In this document: piece by piece, positions 48,701 to 61,200 of the stretch
Position numbering within the stretch: position 1 is the stretch's first letter
Layout: each line of letters opens with the position of its first letter
NCBI GenBank assembly: GCA_007844125.1
Contig: CM017569.1
Coordinates: 11,727,686 to 11,791,685 of the forward strand
From: Sinonovacula constricta
Lineage: Eukaryota; Mollusca; Bivalvia; Cardiida; Solecurtidae
Length of the DNA stretch: 64,000 nucleotides
Reading direction: 5' to 3'
Position numbers and translations under genes: made by a program
The notes under the pieces: model-generated
The model's input: only the letters and a program-made list of their open reading frames with translations
What the model was told of the DNA's origin: nothing
Database searches by the model: none

Positions 48701-49633
48701 ATAAAATAGAGACTGGGATAGAAGATTGGATTTGCAGAAGATAATACAAGGGTATAAAATAGAGACTAGGATAGAAGACTGGCTCTGCAGAAGATAATGC
48801 AAGGGTATAAAATAGAGACTGGGATAGAAGATTGGATTTGCAGAAGATAATACAAGGGTATAAAATAGAGACTAGGATAGAAGACTGGCTCTGCAGAAGA
48901 TAATGCAAGGGTATAAAATAGAGACTGGGATAGAAGACTGGCTCTGCAGAAGATAATACAAGGGTATAAAATAGAGACTAGATTTAGAGAAGTGCTATGT
49001 TTTCTCCTTTTAATATTCATAAAACTCTCCAAACTTTTTTTCACATTTTGTATTAAGTAATGTCTACTTTTATTTGACCAGTGTGTAGATCAGTTTTACA
49101 CTCTTTTTTTTTACATAAAATTTACTTCATTAATCTGTTTCATATGCTAAGATTGTCAAAATGCCTCTACAGTGCAGTAACACAATGCTCTCTTAACAAT
49201 TTGTTTGTGGGTGCAAATTCTTTTGTTAATGGAGTCATAAAAACCCTTTAATTAAAATAATTATATCTGTATGATTTGTAGATTCAGCATACAGCTGATA
49301 GTGTCAGAGAATTCGGTTTTATTCTCAGATTGTGTGATGTGAATTTGGTCATGATAATGTTGCTAATGATTATCATGCTACCTTTTAAATCTAAATTGCA
49401 AAGTTTGATAACCTCTGGCCCAGGTCACCTTAAAATATCAGTAAGTTGTCTTTATTTATACAAAGAATAACAGAAGATATTTAGTAACTATGCTGCTAGG
49501 GTATGTTTGAGATATCTGATAATTTATAATATTTAACTGCAAGATCTTCTAAAATTTCTTTTAAAAGATTGCAAATAATGAAAAATAACTTACATTTACA
49601 TGTGTGTTTTCTCTGACTTATATAAAGGATGGC

Positions 49634-49720
<87 letters not shown>

Positions 49721-52700
49721 GGATGTCAACGGATATCCGGATATCTGTCCAAATCGTCGGATATCCGAATCGACTTTGGTATCCGGATATTCGCTTAAAA
49801 ATGAAATATTTGGCCAAATTTTTGGCCATTTTAAACATTTAATTAAATGTTTTGGTCATTTTGCTAAGTTATCTTTCTGCTGTCGTGTCAGTGTGCATTC
49901 ACACATACACAGGTGTAACGGATTATCGACAGGTGGTTACAGGTGGTGACACGCAGTATTGTATATTTGGCTTCACAGTTTTAGAAATGTGCTAAAGCAT
50001 GATGGTATGTATAATAACATGCTAATTAGCCGCCAACGTTTGAAGCTTCTACTGATCCATTTTGTTTAGCGAATGCTATCTTTAATTTTCTTGATGAACT
50101 TCACAGTTTTAGAAATGTGCTAAAGCTTATGTATAATAATTTGCCAATTAACAGCCATTGTTTGAAGCTATTACTTATTTATTTTTTTTTGATTAGGATT
50201 ATTATTTTTAATTTTGTTAGTTCGGCTTTATTAAGAAGAGATAGAGCTACAATTATGTAGACAATTAACAGGTTTGTCGGCAAAGATCAGTTACTCATGT
50301 TTAATTAAGTCCGTTTGGATTGTATAAATGAATTGATGAATTTATTATGTTTTCATTCGATCACAGTGATCTTGACTTATTCACATCCACTTCCTAAACA
50401 AATCAAGTTATGCCTTCTAATCTTCAGTCCGATGTTTGGCGACATTTTGTGAGGTCCGTAGAAAAATCCAAAGCAAAATGTAATTACTGCAGCGTAGAGC
50501 TAGCGTATGGCGGCAGCACATCCAACCTCCGCAACCACTTGAAGAATAAGCAACCGTCTATGGTGGCATGAATTAAAATTACTAAACGTGTTTTATTGTT
50601 CGTATTTCATCAATTATTAAAATGATGAAGTGCCTATGCCTATGGAAATTTTGATTTAATTATTTCCATTAAAATGAAGATTTAAGTATGTCAATGGAAA
50701 CGTTAGTAACCCACCACACATCCGACTGCAACATCAGAATTAACTAAGATTTATATCCGGATATCCGGATATCCGTTCGGATCGTTCGACGGATATCCGG
50801 ATACCAAATATAGTATCCTTTGACATCCCTAATATATATATATAAAGATGTATTTTGGCTACAAAATAAGCATAGGTTACATGATCCTATGAAAATATAG
50901 CAATTTACAGAGTACTGCACCATATACAGTAGTATACAATTAATTATATTAACATACGTCTAGCATCGCCTTGGCATATACATTAATTCAATAAAGAACA
51001 CATAACAAAACAATTTTTTTACTACACAAAAGTCTGGTACAAACAAGATTCTTCTTTAACTTATCATGTTTTCATGTTTTGTTTTCGGAAGCCAAAACAC
51101 CATGACTTTGTAACATAACATTTCATGCATTAATCTTATTAGGTAATTACCTAAAAACAAATGATATACATGATGTTTTGCTTTTATTATTATTACACCA
51201 GTAATGGGAATTCTTTCTAAAACTATCATAAGGTTGGCTATGTTCACTGTGTGCAACTGATTCAGACAATCAATAAGAATATATCTTATTCACTATTAGC
51301 CAGAAGTTTCTATTGTTGTACTAACCAACTATATACTGAACATCTCACAAACGAGCATAAATACTTACTGACTTAGTCTGAAATTAATTAAATTAAGCCA
51401 GAAATAGTAATAATAAGAATGTTGTATAATAAAACATGATACAGGCATTTATTCATTACTTTTATAAAATAGCTTATATCTGATTGGGTATCACAGTTCT
51501 GTATTTGACATGAGTGTTTAAAGTGAAACAAAAACAACAACACCAGTCTAACCAAAATAGTGCATAATGTTACCTGTCAATAAATACTATGATGGGTATG
51601 GTTGTGAATATATAGCTTTATTATGTAGCATTTTTGTATTATTAAAAATGACAATAAGTAATTTTACCAAAACTATATTAAATGTTCGGCTCTGTCGCCT
51701 GCAGTCAATCTTAAGTCATGGGTTCAGAAAAGTGACACAAGACTAGCTCACAAGTTTGGTTTTTAAAGTTCTACCATTTTGGTACAGCTGGCAGACTTGT
51801 AGTTCTTTAACAATATATTACTAAACCAATTGTACAACTTCAATAAAATTACCCCTAGTAAATGGTGAATCATAGAATTACTCATTCCTTTTAGAGTTCT
51901 CATGCAGTTTCAATCATCGATCAAGCTGATTGTATTGACCAAATTGTATGTATTGGAATTAATATTTATACAAAAGACCTTTCAGTTTTCAAATTGTGTC
52001 AATGGAGCAAACTGTGAAATAGTCACTTTATGAATTAAATGACAATAGAAATGGATGTAATTAAAAGATAAGCAAATATGACAGTCATTGTTATATGAAA
52101 GAATGGTATTTGGCAAAATAAGCCCAAAAATCTAATCATAAAATTTCACCAAACTACACACATGGTTAAGATTTTAGAAATATTAACACAATTAACTGTA
52201 AGCGGGATAAAGTAGATAGAAGAATTAATATCAATATCCAATGATTACTTTTCTATGAAATAGAAAAGCATTTTTAAGTTTCTTTTTTACCAGCTGTTAA
52301 ATATAAATCTCCAGGTTTCCTAAAAATGTACCAAGCTTTGAAAGGCAAACCCAGAGTCAGTATATGGTACAATTTTACTACCTGTCTATTGTCGAACAGG
52401 ATCTGGGAATTATCATTGAAATAGTATTTTACTTCCTTTTAATGTTTATAGATTGTTTTATTGTTCTGCAAATTTGATTATTATAATGTTGAAGAATTTC
52501 TCTTCCGAGTCTTAATTACATAAATATACATGTATTGCTCTTTTTAAGACTCAGTAATATCATACTGTATTGCTTTATGAGCCATTAAACAATAATAAAA
52601 TATTGTTAAAAGCATTATACTTGCTGTAAGTATTCAGTAACATTAACTTGATATAAAAGCAAGATATACTGGTCTGTAAAACATATAATTATATAGTTGT

Positions 52701-55700
52701 AAAAGAAGTAAATGTGATATTTTGTCATAAAGTTTAGAGAGTTTATGTTTGGTTTGAATTATTCAAAGGTGGTATCTAGAAGTTTGCTTATTACCTCTTT
52801 TAGGGGAATTTGGGACCTTAAGGCATACTTTCTTCATGATGTTAAGATGTTAAGATGATTTTGAACACTACCTCAATTGTTAGACAGTATAAATCATGAA
52901 ATAAATCGCTATAATATAAAAGTTCATTCTTTCCTAATATATATGATTTTTTTAGTCTATACTGCTAACTGGTCAGCATTTCTGAGATAGAATATACATG
53001 TTTGTAATGATATGTGGGTTGTTATGCCCTCAATTTTCACATAAAAATAGACAACAATTAACAGCATTCTGCGAGATCTTTTCAGGTAACAATAATGTTT
53101 TTGATTGTTTAGGAAACAAAACTTTGGCCCAAACTATTAGATACCACCTTTAAAGCTTGCTGATAACTTTAAAAAGGGAAGGGGATACAAGTTTTAAATG
53201 GCTTACAGCTATGATAAGCCTCATCACTGGCAAAATGGTAGACAACCTTTAAGCAAGATTTGGACATACACACTGATCTGTGGGTCCTGGCAGATTTTGT
53301 CTGGAAATCATGGAAACGACTGACAAACAGACAGCTGAATGTGATCATGAGCCTGACACTGCAATGTCATGTAAACTGTCATGAGCCTGAGACTGCAAGT
53401 TATAATGTCATGTTGTCATAAGCCTCAGACTGCAAGTACCCATGTCATGTAAACTGTCATGAGCCTGAGACTGCAAATACCAATGTCATGTTGTCATGAG
53501 TTTTAGATTGCCAGTACCAATGTCATGTAAACTGTCATGAGTCAGACTGACAGTACGAATATCATGTAAACTTCATTAGCCCGAGACTGGCTGTAGACAT
53601 GCCATGTAAACTGTCATGAGCCTGATAACGCAAGTAATAATGTCACGTATACTGTCATGAGCCTCGAATGGCACGTAATAATGCCATGTAAACAATCATG
53701 GGCACCTGATACTACAAGTACTAATGTCATGTAAACTGTCATGAGCCTGATACTGCTTGTAATAATGTCATGTAAACTGTTATGAGCAATATACTGCAAG
53801 TAGTAATGCCATGTAAACTGTCATGAGTCTCAGATTGCAAGTAATCATGTCAAGTAAACTGTAATGAGCATGATAATGCAAGTACTAATGTCATGTAAAC
53901 TGTCATGAGCCTCAGACTGCAAGTACCAATGCCATTTAAACTGTCATAAGCAAGAGACTGCCAGTTCAAATGTCATGTAAACTGTCATGAGCTTGAGACA
54001 GCAAGTTATAATGTCATGTTGTCATAAGCCTCAGACTGCAAGTACCAATTTAATTCAAACTGTCCTGAGCATGAGACTGCCAGTACCAATGTCATGTTGT
54101 CATGAGCCTCAGATTGCCAGTACCAATGTCATGTAAACTGTCATGAGTCAGACTGACAGTACAAATGTCATGTAAACTTCATAAGCCTGAGACTGGCTGT
54201 AGACATGCCATGTAAACTGTCATGAGCCTGATAATGCAAGTAATAATGTCACATAAACTGTAATGAGCCTCGAACGGCAAGTAATAATGCTATGCAAACA
54301 ATCATGAGCACCTGATACTACAAATACTAATGTCATGTAAACTGTTATGAGCAATATACTGCAAGTAGTAATGTCATGTAAACCATCCTGAGCATGAGAC
54401 TGCCAGTACCAATGTCATATTAACTGTCATGAGCCGGATACTGCCAGTACCAATGTCATGCAAACTTCATGAGCCTGAGACAGACAGTGCCAATGTCATG
54501 TAAACAGAAAGAGCCCGAGACTGCAAGTAATAATGTCATGTAAACTGTCATGAGCCTAAGATTGCAAGTGACAATGTCATGTAAACTGTCATGAGCCCAA
54601 GATTGCAAGTGTCAATGTCATGTAAACTGTCATGAGCCCGATACTGCAAGTAATAATGTCATGTAAACAGTCATGAGCCTGAGATTGCAAGTGCCAATGT
54701 CATGTAAACTGTCATGAGCTTCATATTGCAAGTATCAAAGTAACATAAACTGTTTTTTATCAAGTTTCTACAAAATATCTTCTACATTTGATCTTTCTGC
54801 TGATTTCCAAATGTTTAAACAATAAACAAAATCTTATTCCTACTTTGCTACTTTGGCAGCCTCCGCAGCAGCTGCCTGTTTCTCCTCTTCTCTTGCCTTG
54901 GCCACAGCGGCTACCAACTCATTGTGACAGCGTGCCTCAGTGGCCAGTACAGTGTTCTTCAGTCTCACCTCACCCTCGGCTCGCTCCTGTTTCACCTGCT
55001 CTATAGCAAGCTTCTGCATGGCCATCTCAACCTTAAGAGCTTCCTCCTGGGAACATGGTCAGCAGAACTTGATGTTAATTATATAAACTTAACCTTATCA
55101 TCAATATATAATAATGACACATGCAAATTATTAGGGTTTTTTTTAACAATAGCATGAAAGGACAACAATTTGTAAAAAATTAGAAGCAATTAGTGAAGAC
55201 TGAGCGGTTTGAGTCACTGAGACTCCCCAGCCTCTCACCATGTGAGTTCGAGTCCTGGTCGGGGCGAGAACTTTTATGTGGGGAGGTTTTCCAGCTAACC
55301 TACAGTGCACCTGTGGTTCCACCCAGACATAAGTCTAGGGTCTTCCTCCACCAATAATTAACTGGACATCGCTAATATGACCGACAGTGTCTGTGCGATG
55401 TAACAAAAAACAAAACAAAGCAAATAAAAATGAAGTGTCAATCATATGGATCTATGCATCATGGACATAATGCTAACTGAGCCTTAGATGTTTTAAATCT
55501 TGTTATATGACTTGAACAAATACAAAATCATAAAAGTAGTACTATATATCATTTTAAGCTAATCACCTTAAGTGCCTTGGCGTGAGCCTTCTTGAGTTTC
55601 TTAATTGCCCGCTCCTGGTCCAAGGCTGCCTCCTCGTGACATTTCTGTACAGCTTCTGCCTTGATGTGCTCGGCCTGCTGCCAAACAGCCTCTTCTGCTA

Positions 55701-58700
55701 CACGGATGGCCTTCTGCTTTTCCTGCTCAGCCTTCTCAAACTCACGACTGATCAACATGTGACCCAACCCTGTAACAAATCTTAACATGATCAAAGTATT
55801 GTTTTAAAGAAAAACGTTTGGAAAACATATCTAAACATTGTCAGATACCAAATTGAAGAACAGAGTAACCTATTTCCTTGAAGTGGTACTGCCCCTTACT
55901 GTCCATGGTGAGTTTTAACAAAATTCACAGTCCAGTCTATAACACTATCATGCAGCCAATGCTGCCTTTACTTTATTAGCTTGCCAGTGAAACTCATTTT
56001 GATACCAGACCCAGTTATAGTATTTGTCAATTATATAGAGCTGGCATTCAATAGAAGAAAGAGATATGGTTTCAGTAATGATAGTTTCAACAATGATTAG
56101 TGGTGTTACTATTTTCATACCAGTGGACTTACAGGCAGGTATAGTTGACAATAATCAGGTCACATGATTGTTTAGCGCCCTCTAATGCTATTGTTCTAAA
56201 TTTAACAGACCAATAAGGTAATGCAATGGGACAGTTGGGATGCTGTGTAAATGTCAAATGAAAGTATGGTAAGTTAGTATAAGAGTAGCCATTGTGGAAT
56301 ATACACATGAAACAGGTAAAATATTTGTACTTTTACTTCACTTGATAGCACACCAAGTTTTATACTTCACTTGATAGCACACCAAGTTATAATTCCTTGA
56401 TCAAGTCTGTGATCTGTACAGTATGTGGGTCAATACTAGCTTTTAAGATGGGATAACCAACATGCCTTACAATTGCAAATGAACATTTGTCGATCCAAAA
56501 ATAGAACACATATAAGTCTGAACAGAAACACACTCTTTGTAATAATATTAAATATTATATATTGTATATTTAATATTATTAATTATATTATAATATATTA
56601 AGTTTCTAATGCATTTTAAACAATATGTTCTTGATTATTTTTTGCATTTTATGGATATTTAAAACCATTAACAATTTTTATACATTATCATCTTCTGATC
56701 AACACATGTACAATGTTGTTTACATGGCAGTGCCACTAGACAACAATGTTTAGTGGGTAATGCGTTTTTTTATTACAAATTACTCCACTAATAGAGATGC
56801 AAAATGTATTCAATATAAATGTAACATATAGACCCAATGCAAGGGCTATAATTGTTTTTAGTTTTATATATTGCAGATAAGGAACTAGGTAACATGGAGT
56901 GAAAACTACATTTTTATTAAGAAAATGACTCAGTAACTCGAGAACTGGATCAGAAAAATGACCAACTACTCGAATACAAATATAAGTACATGTTAACATC
57001 CCTAGTTATTAGAGTTTCCACCAGTGTGACATCTTTATAATGTTTATTTTATGATGGAGTTCTTAAAAATGGAAGAGATCTGGTTTAAATGCAATAGTTC
57101 TTTGAGCACTCTGTCAGTGGTGTATCTTTAACCATTATCATGCTACACTTGTTAATATCACATACCATGTTACTTGCTTCATGCAAAAGTTACAAGGCAT
57201 ATTGCTTGAGACTCTGCCACAAAAGGTGCTGATGTTTATTTATATGGTTTATTGTCCCACCAACAGTATTTCAGTTATCTGGAGACAGTGTTCATTTGAA
57301 GCAGATATAGTGCTGCCTTTACAATGTATAGCATGCTGTGAACACCTGGCATGACACCACACCCAGTCACATTATCCTGACACTGTGTAAAACAGTCATG
57401 GAACTACCCTTATATTTACTGAAGTGTTAACAAGGGAGCTATACCACTACCATTTTTATCGATCGATCAAACCCGGGTCTCCTGTACCAGGTCTGATCAA
57501 AAGGTGCTAAACCTGATCGAAATATTTACCTAAGTCTGATTAATTTCTGCTAAGCAGGCTGAAAGTTAAGTTACGGTCTGGTTTACATAAATGAGGAATT
57601 ATCAATATATTACACTACTACAGATCAATGCATACTAACCTAAGATTTTGGAGTGTGCACTTCCCTGTATGATGACTGGCCTAGTCTCCTCATACCTCCG
57701 TGGAACTGCATTGTGGGACAGTTTTGGCAGACCAGAATCACCCACATGGTGCTCACCTTTTGTTGCTGAAAATGTGGATAGCAATTATTTCATACAACAA
57801 GTTAATCATGTTAATTTACTTTGTTTACTAATTAAACTAAGTTGTAATTTCATAAAGTATTGGTATTATCATAGAAATGCTCAGAAAATAACAATAACGA
57901 AAAAATGTTTTTGACTAATTAAGATCTCTGTGTCCATTAAATAATTTAACAAAATTGTTTCTTTATATTTAAGTTTTATAGAAGAAGCACTAGTTAATTT
58001 GGTTAATTGAGAAAGATAATAATAATGATGTTTTAGTGACGTGCTCACAGATTTGAACTATAATCATAGTTACAGATAAATGGCAAACGATCCCTAATTA
58101 GTAAATTGCATCATTATCAAGTCAATCAGCATATTCTTTTTAAATGATGTCTACACACAACATACATTTTTACATGGTCTGAATACCAGTTTGTTGAGCT
58201 TAACATGGCTAAAACATAACTGAAAAGTGTTGTGATGCTTTTGATTCTCTCAACCAAAAGACAATGCAGTCGTTTAAAGGGGAGCATGTTCAGATATTTT
58301 GTAATAATTATTTGTAACATTTTATTCCATTGCTTATTGTGGGTTAACAAATTTTTCTAGTTTCCAACATAAATTTAAAAAAATACAAATGTGACCAACA
58401 GTGACTAAGTTGCTATAAACATTAATTAAATAATAAGAAAATGTTCAATTGAAAAAAGTCAATAAGCCATTGCACAGACAATATAATCTTGTATCTACCG
58501 TTAGTAATGAACAGAAAACAATAAAAGTGACTGAAATGGTTTCTGTCTTACCACTTAGCAAACCCACTGCAGAGCAAACACCATTTTGTATTACTTCAAA
58601 TATTGAGCTGAATATGCATGCATGCAAATAGCAGGGCAGTTTCCAGATGTTTTAATCCTATTTTATGGAAATTTCATAAATATTATCATCAGAAAACAAA

Positions 58701-61008
58701 TACTACATTGCTATTGATGAATAACTTGTTTTACGAAAATGACAAAATTTACAAGTTTGTGCTTTAATTAACTCACTTGACTTTGAACTAAAAAGCGGTG
58801 TTCAGAGCATGTTTATAGAAAGAAAAAAAATGTTTTAAAGTAGACAAACTAATTTTCTGATTGTTTTTAAAAGGACTGAAAAATTAAAGACCAGTCAAGC
58901 TCAATGACTGAAATGTTGTGTTGTTTTTTTCCACTAAAATAAATATTGCTGTTGTTTTTCATCTTAATTTTAAACTTGTCTAGATTTGGGTAAATGAAGA
59001 GCTCACACACTTTCTTGGCCAGAAACAATGACACCATGTTACTTAGCTGAAATGTTTATGTTCTTTAAAATTCTTAGCCTATGCTTGTCTGAAAGGATAG
59101 TAAAGCACTGAGGAACTTCAAGAAATGATTATCCCATATGTTGAAAACATATATATATTTTAATTTAAAAAACATACACAAAAAACACAAAAACACAAAA
59201 TACCTCCAATAAACACACACTGACAAACAATCATAGTCAACCATACTACTAAGTCTATATGAAACTATTTTTTTTTTATTTTTTTTTTTTTTTTTTTTGT
59301 TAGAAACTTCATATAATTAGACAAAACAAACTGTGAGTAATTCAATGTCAACTTACACCCCGATCCAAATAACACAACTTGATACAATAACACAACTTGA
59401 TATATACATACCTAGTTCTTCCATAGTAATTATAATTCTAAATAAAAGAATGAAACTATAAAGAATTAATATAGAATTTAGAGTGCAAATAGAAATTGAT
59501 TTGTGGTACAACTGCATTTGAGCTAGTGCTAATATAAGTGAGTAGAAAGTCATTAGAACAGCCTAAGAATACATCACAGCAAAAGAAATAAGAAAAAAAA
59601 AAATGTTATTTTTAATTAAAAATTCAGAAACATGATGATTTTTTATTTAAAAAAAAATGTGGACTTGCACCCAGTGCTAAATTTATGCTCTCTGTGTCTC
59701 TCTCTTTCTCACTTCTCTCTGTGTGATGCATGCATGTGTGCGTGTTCTGCTGCATTTTGACAAAATGTTTTTTACCAGAACTATATCCAACCCATGACCC
59801 TCTGCTCTGGATAAAGTCATGGAGGTGCTCTATCACTGAGCTAGTTAATGCATGACCTGACAGCTATAGGCTGCAAAGAATTCTTAAAAAAAAAATATAG
59901 GATTATGACCCATGCTCCTAGCATTGGGATACTTTCTAGAAAAAACTTAGATGTGGAGAATTTTAAAAATATTCTTTGTAACTTGTGAGTCTCTAGCTGT
60001 GTGTATTAAATAGTATAAATAACTTATTACCTTCTTATTAAGTTGATGCATACAAAAATACCTATACATGTAAAAAATTCATTGTATTAATATTCACAAT
60101 TAAATCATCAATGAACATCTGAAGAAAACATAAGTATCATGAATGATGTAGTCTGATTTGTTATCAACCATTGGTTTTAAGCACTTGATAATAATTGAAA
60201 CGATAGGCACTTCTAACGGTCTTGATGTTAGGTTTAACCCTTTAGCAATATGGTAGAGTGTCTGCTAACAGAACTAAGGATCCTTTGTTTGAACGCAGTT
60301 AGGGACAGGGCTTTTCTTCTACCAGATTTACTTTAATGGTTTAAGAAATGCTTAACGAGATTAATGTCTGTAGGATCATCCTGGAGTCCCAGTTAGGGAC
60401 AGAAGTTTTATCCTCCCCGATTTACTTTAAACTAAAAAGAGTGGAGACCTGCCTTAATTCCACAAAATAAAATTTTCATTGCATTATGACATACAGACTT
60501 TAAGCACTATAGTTGGATTTTACAATAGGTAAGATACAACAATTTCGAATCTAACTAATTTTCTATGCTTGAAAAGGTTTTTAACTAGGGCAGAGATCAA
60601 ACCCACATGCTTGCTTTACTGACTGATTTACATGAGCAGACAGCTCTTGAGAGTATACTTATAAAACAATATTTAATTTACCATGTTTGAAATGTATCCA
60701 AGATTAATAAATGTTGTAATGAATCATCCTTAAGTTAAGCCAAGTTAAGCCTTAAGTTAATATGATCTTTTGATGCATGCTAAATCACGATAGCATTGTA
60801 AACCGAAATATTTAATTCTTTATAACGCTTTATTATAAAAATAAAATACCACCTTAAATAAGGTGTCTATAACCACAACTAATGAAACATGTCGATCAGT
60901 TATCAATTTACTAAATTTGGTGATAAATTAGGAAATTGGTGAAACCATGTCCTATTCAATATTTAAGAAACTGCAAATATATTTTGTAAAAATCGTACCT
61001 GGATACAT
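45763..61008 (-). CDS. C6orf163-like coiled-coil protein, 6 exons, 333 aa
   Basis: Exons on the minus strand: 61008-60999, 57765-57640, 55769-55567, 55046-54844, 48625-48559 and 46155-45763 (stop TGA 45765-45763). Phases agree throughout and total 333 residues, against about 329 in human C6orf163. The first coding exon is only ATG TAT CCA G. After a non-coiled N-terminus ending ILGLGHMLISREFEKAEQE, residues from about 55 to 270 are Glu/Lys/Ala-rich coiled coil (EEAVWQQAEHIKAEAVQKC, KAREEEKQAAAAEAAK, LKKAAEELAKALKELRD). A conserved C-terminal block follows, LDTRNDFQDFIDKLPPFDKF, then QADFLLP, and a basic end (LPKRKGKK). The arrangement of coiled coil plus ETR..FQ..I and ADF(I/L)LP is that of C6orf163. 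Its molecular function is not established, so none is assigned. It is convergent with EXOSC1. Confidence 0.9.
46490..46760 (-). mobile_element. tRNA-derived SINE, family 2
   Basis: A reversed copy of the element at 47130: TTCAGTTATCTGGAGATGG, AGATATTGTGCTGCCTTCAC, TAGTCACATTATCCTGGCAC and ACCAACCAGTTGTGGAACTA are shared in order, ending in a degenerate tRNA-like head near 46740. It lies in the intron upstream of the last exon of the C6orf163-like gene. Confidence 0.75.
47130..47450 (+). mobile_element. tRNA-derived SINE, family 2 (best copy)
   Basis: An A-box-like GGTCCTGGTAGAGC and B-box-like GGTACGATCCTGGG are followed by TAGTGTTATAGCTCCTTTGC, AGTTCCACAACTGGTTGGCC, AATGTGACTGGGTGTG and AAGGCAGCACTATATCTGC. 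The 3' end is CTGTTGGTGGGATAATAAAC. That end segment matches the unit of the 33-bp minisatellite at 23931-24765. Confidence 0.8.
48628..48990 (-). repeat. 53-bp minisatellite abutting and containing a splice acceptor
   Basis: Seven copies at exactly 53 bp: GAAG marks on the plus strand at 48631, 48684, 48737, 48790, 48843, 48896 and 48949. On the minus strand each unit has CCCTTGTATTATCTTCT then ACAG, GCAG or GCAA. The copy nearest the exon supplies the functional acceptor (TTATCTTCTACAG|GG). Copies at 48790, 48896 and 48949 keep CAG; those at 48684, 48737 and 48843 have CAA. Confidence 0.92.
49636..49717. repeat. TA dinucleotide microsatellite
   Basis: About 40 uninterrupted TA repeats in an intron of the C6orf163-like gene. 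A short TA run resumes at 50832 after the hAT-like element, so the element was inserted within the microsatellite. Confidence 0.95.
49718..50831. mobile_element. hAT-like element, 1.1 kb, inserted in a TA microsatellite
   Basis: The ends are inverted: TAGGGATGTCAACGGATA at the left and TAGGGATGTCAAAGGATA from the right. Both subterminal regions are packed with GGATATCCGGATATCC palindromes. The 8-bp flanks read ATATATAT on both sides, as expected for hAT target duplications but uninformative inside a TA run. Only an N-terminal transposase fragment is left, so this copy is non-autonomous. Confidence 0.82.
50410..50571 (+). pseudogene. BED-type zinc-finger remnant of a hAT transposase
   Basis: A 53-codon frame reads SDVWRHFVRSV, KAKCNYCSVELAYGG, STSNLRNHLKNKQP. 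It has the BED pattern W..F, C-x2-C, STSNL..HL and a terminal H position. The last zinc-ligand position, normally H in the K-x-K-H-P segment, is Q here, and a stop follows eight bases later. The rest of the transposase is missing. BED fingers bind transposon ends in hAT transposases. Confidence 0.75.
50840..53320. other. Intronic AT-rich sequence of the C6orf163-like gene
   Basis: No exon is supported between the acceptor at 48625 and the donor at 54844, and the phases on each side match directly. I see no recognisable element in this stretch. Confidence 0.45.
53325..54745. repeat. 41-bp minisatellite array (about 34 degenerate copies)
   Basis: The unit contains AATGTCATGTAAACTGTCAT then GAGCCTGAGACTGCAAGTA. 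Copies vary in sequence and a few are shortened (TCATGTTGTCATGAG). A longer block appears twice (about 53480-53690 and 54080-54290), sharing GAGTCAGACTGACAGTAC, GACTGGCTGTAGACATGCC and GAGCACCTGATACTAC-type variants, so there is higher-order duplication. The array ends about 100 bp from the donor of the exon 55046-54844. Confidence 0.9.
55190..55440 (+). mobile_element. tRNA-derived SINE, family 4
   Basis: A tRNA-like head with B box GAGTTCGAGTCCTGGTCG is followed by GTGGGGAGGTTTTCCAGC, CACCTGTGGTTCCACCCAG, ACATAAGTCTAGGGTC and an A-rich tail. It lies in the intron between exons 55769-55567 and 55046-54844 of the C6orf163-like gene. Confidence 0.75.
57240..57500 (-). mobile_element. tRNA-derived SINE, family 2
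   Basis: A reversed copy beginning with the 3' end GTTTATTGTCCCACCAACAG, then TTTCAGTTATCTGGAGACAG, AGCAGATATAGTGCTGCC, CACCCAGTCACATTATCCTG and a tRNA-like head with reversed B box near 57465 (GATCAAACCCGGGTC). It lies 140 bp past the donor of the exon 57765-57640. Confidence 0.78.
57770..60990. other. Intron 1 of the C6orf163-like gene, with SINE remnants
   Basis: No exon was needed or found. 59760-59860 holds a minus-strand tRNA-like fragment (A box TAGCTCAGTGATAGAGC, decayed B box). 60225-60450 holds a plus-strand family 3 SINE relative (TAGCAATATGGTAGAGTGTC, TGTTTGAACGC, two AGTTAGGGACAG...ATTTACTTTAA segments). A T-rich run lies at 59269-59299. Confidence 0.5.
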
Positions 61009-61009
61009 T

Positions 61010-61200
61010 ATTCCGTCAGGGGTTTATCACTCATAAGTTGATTTATTCTGCGATATTTGTTATTTACCATAATTAAATTGACAACCGGAAGTACTTGTAA
61101 TAGCGTCAAAAAGTTGCCATGAGAGATCTCGCGCGATTCGCTGTCTCGCGTGTTTTACTTGACGTCATCAATGGAGTAGACTAAATAACGAGAGGAGTCG
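61010..61200. promoter_or_regulatory. TATA-less promoter of the C6orf163-like gene (possibly bidirectional)
   Basis: Within 160 bp upstream of the candidate ATG (61008) lie an ETS-type ACCGGAAGT (61084-61092), two TCTCGCG motifs (61127-61136 TCTCGCGCGA; 61144-61150) and a perfect CRE TGACGTCA (61160-61167). This is also the only CpG-rich patch in several kilobases. TCTCGCG is the core of a palindromic motif known from TATA-less animal promoters. Another gene may start on the plus strand: a strong donor TTTG|GTAAGTAT lies at 61313-61321. Confidence 0.6.

Noticed and set aside
49600..49950. Open frames rich in Ile-Tyr
   Set aside because: They are translations of the TA microsatellite.
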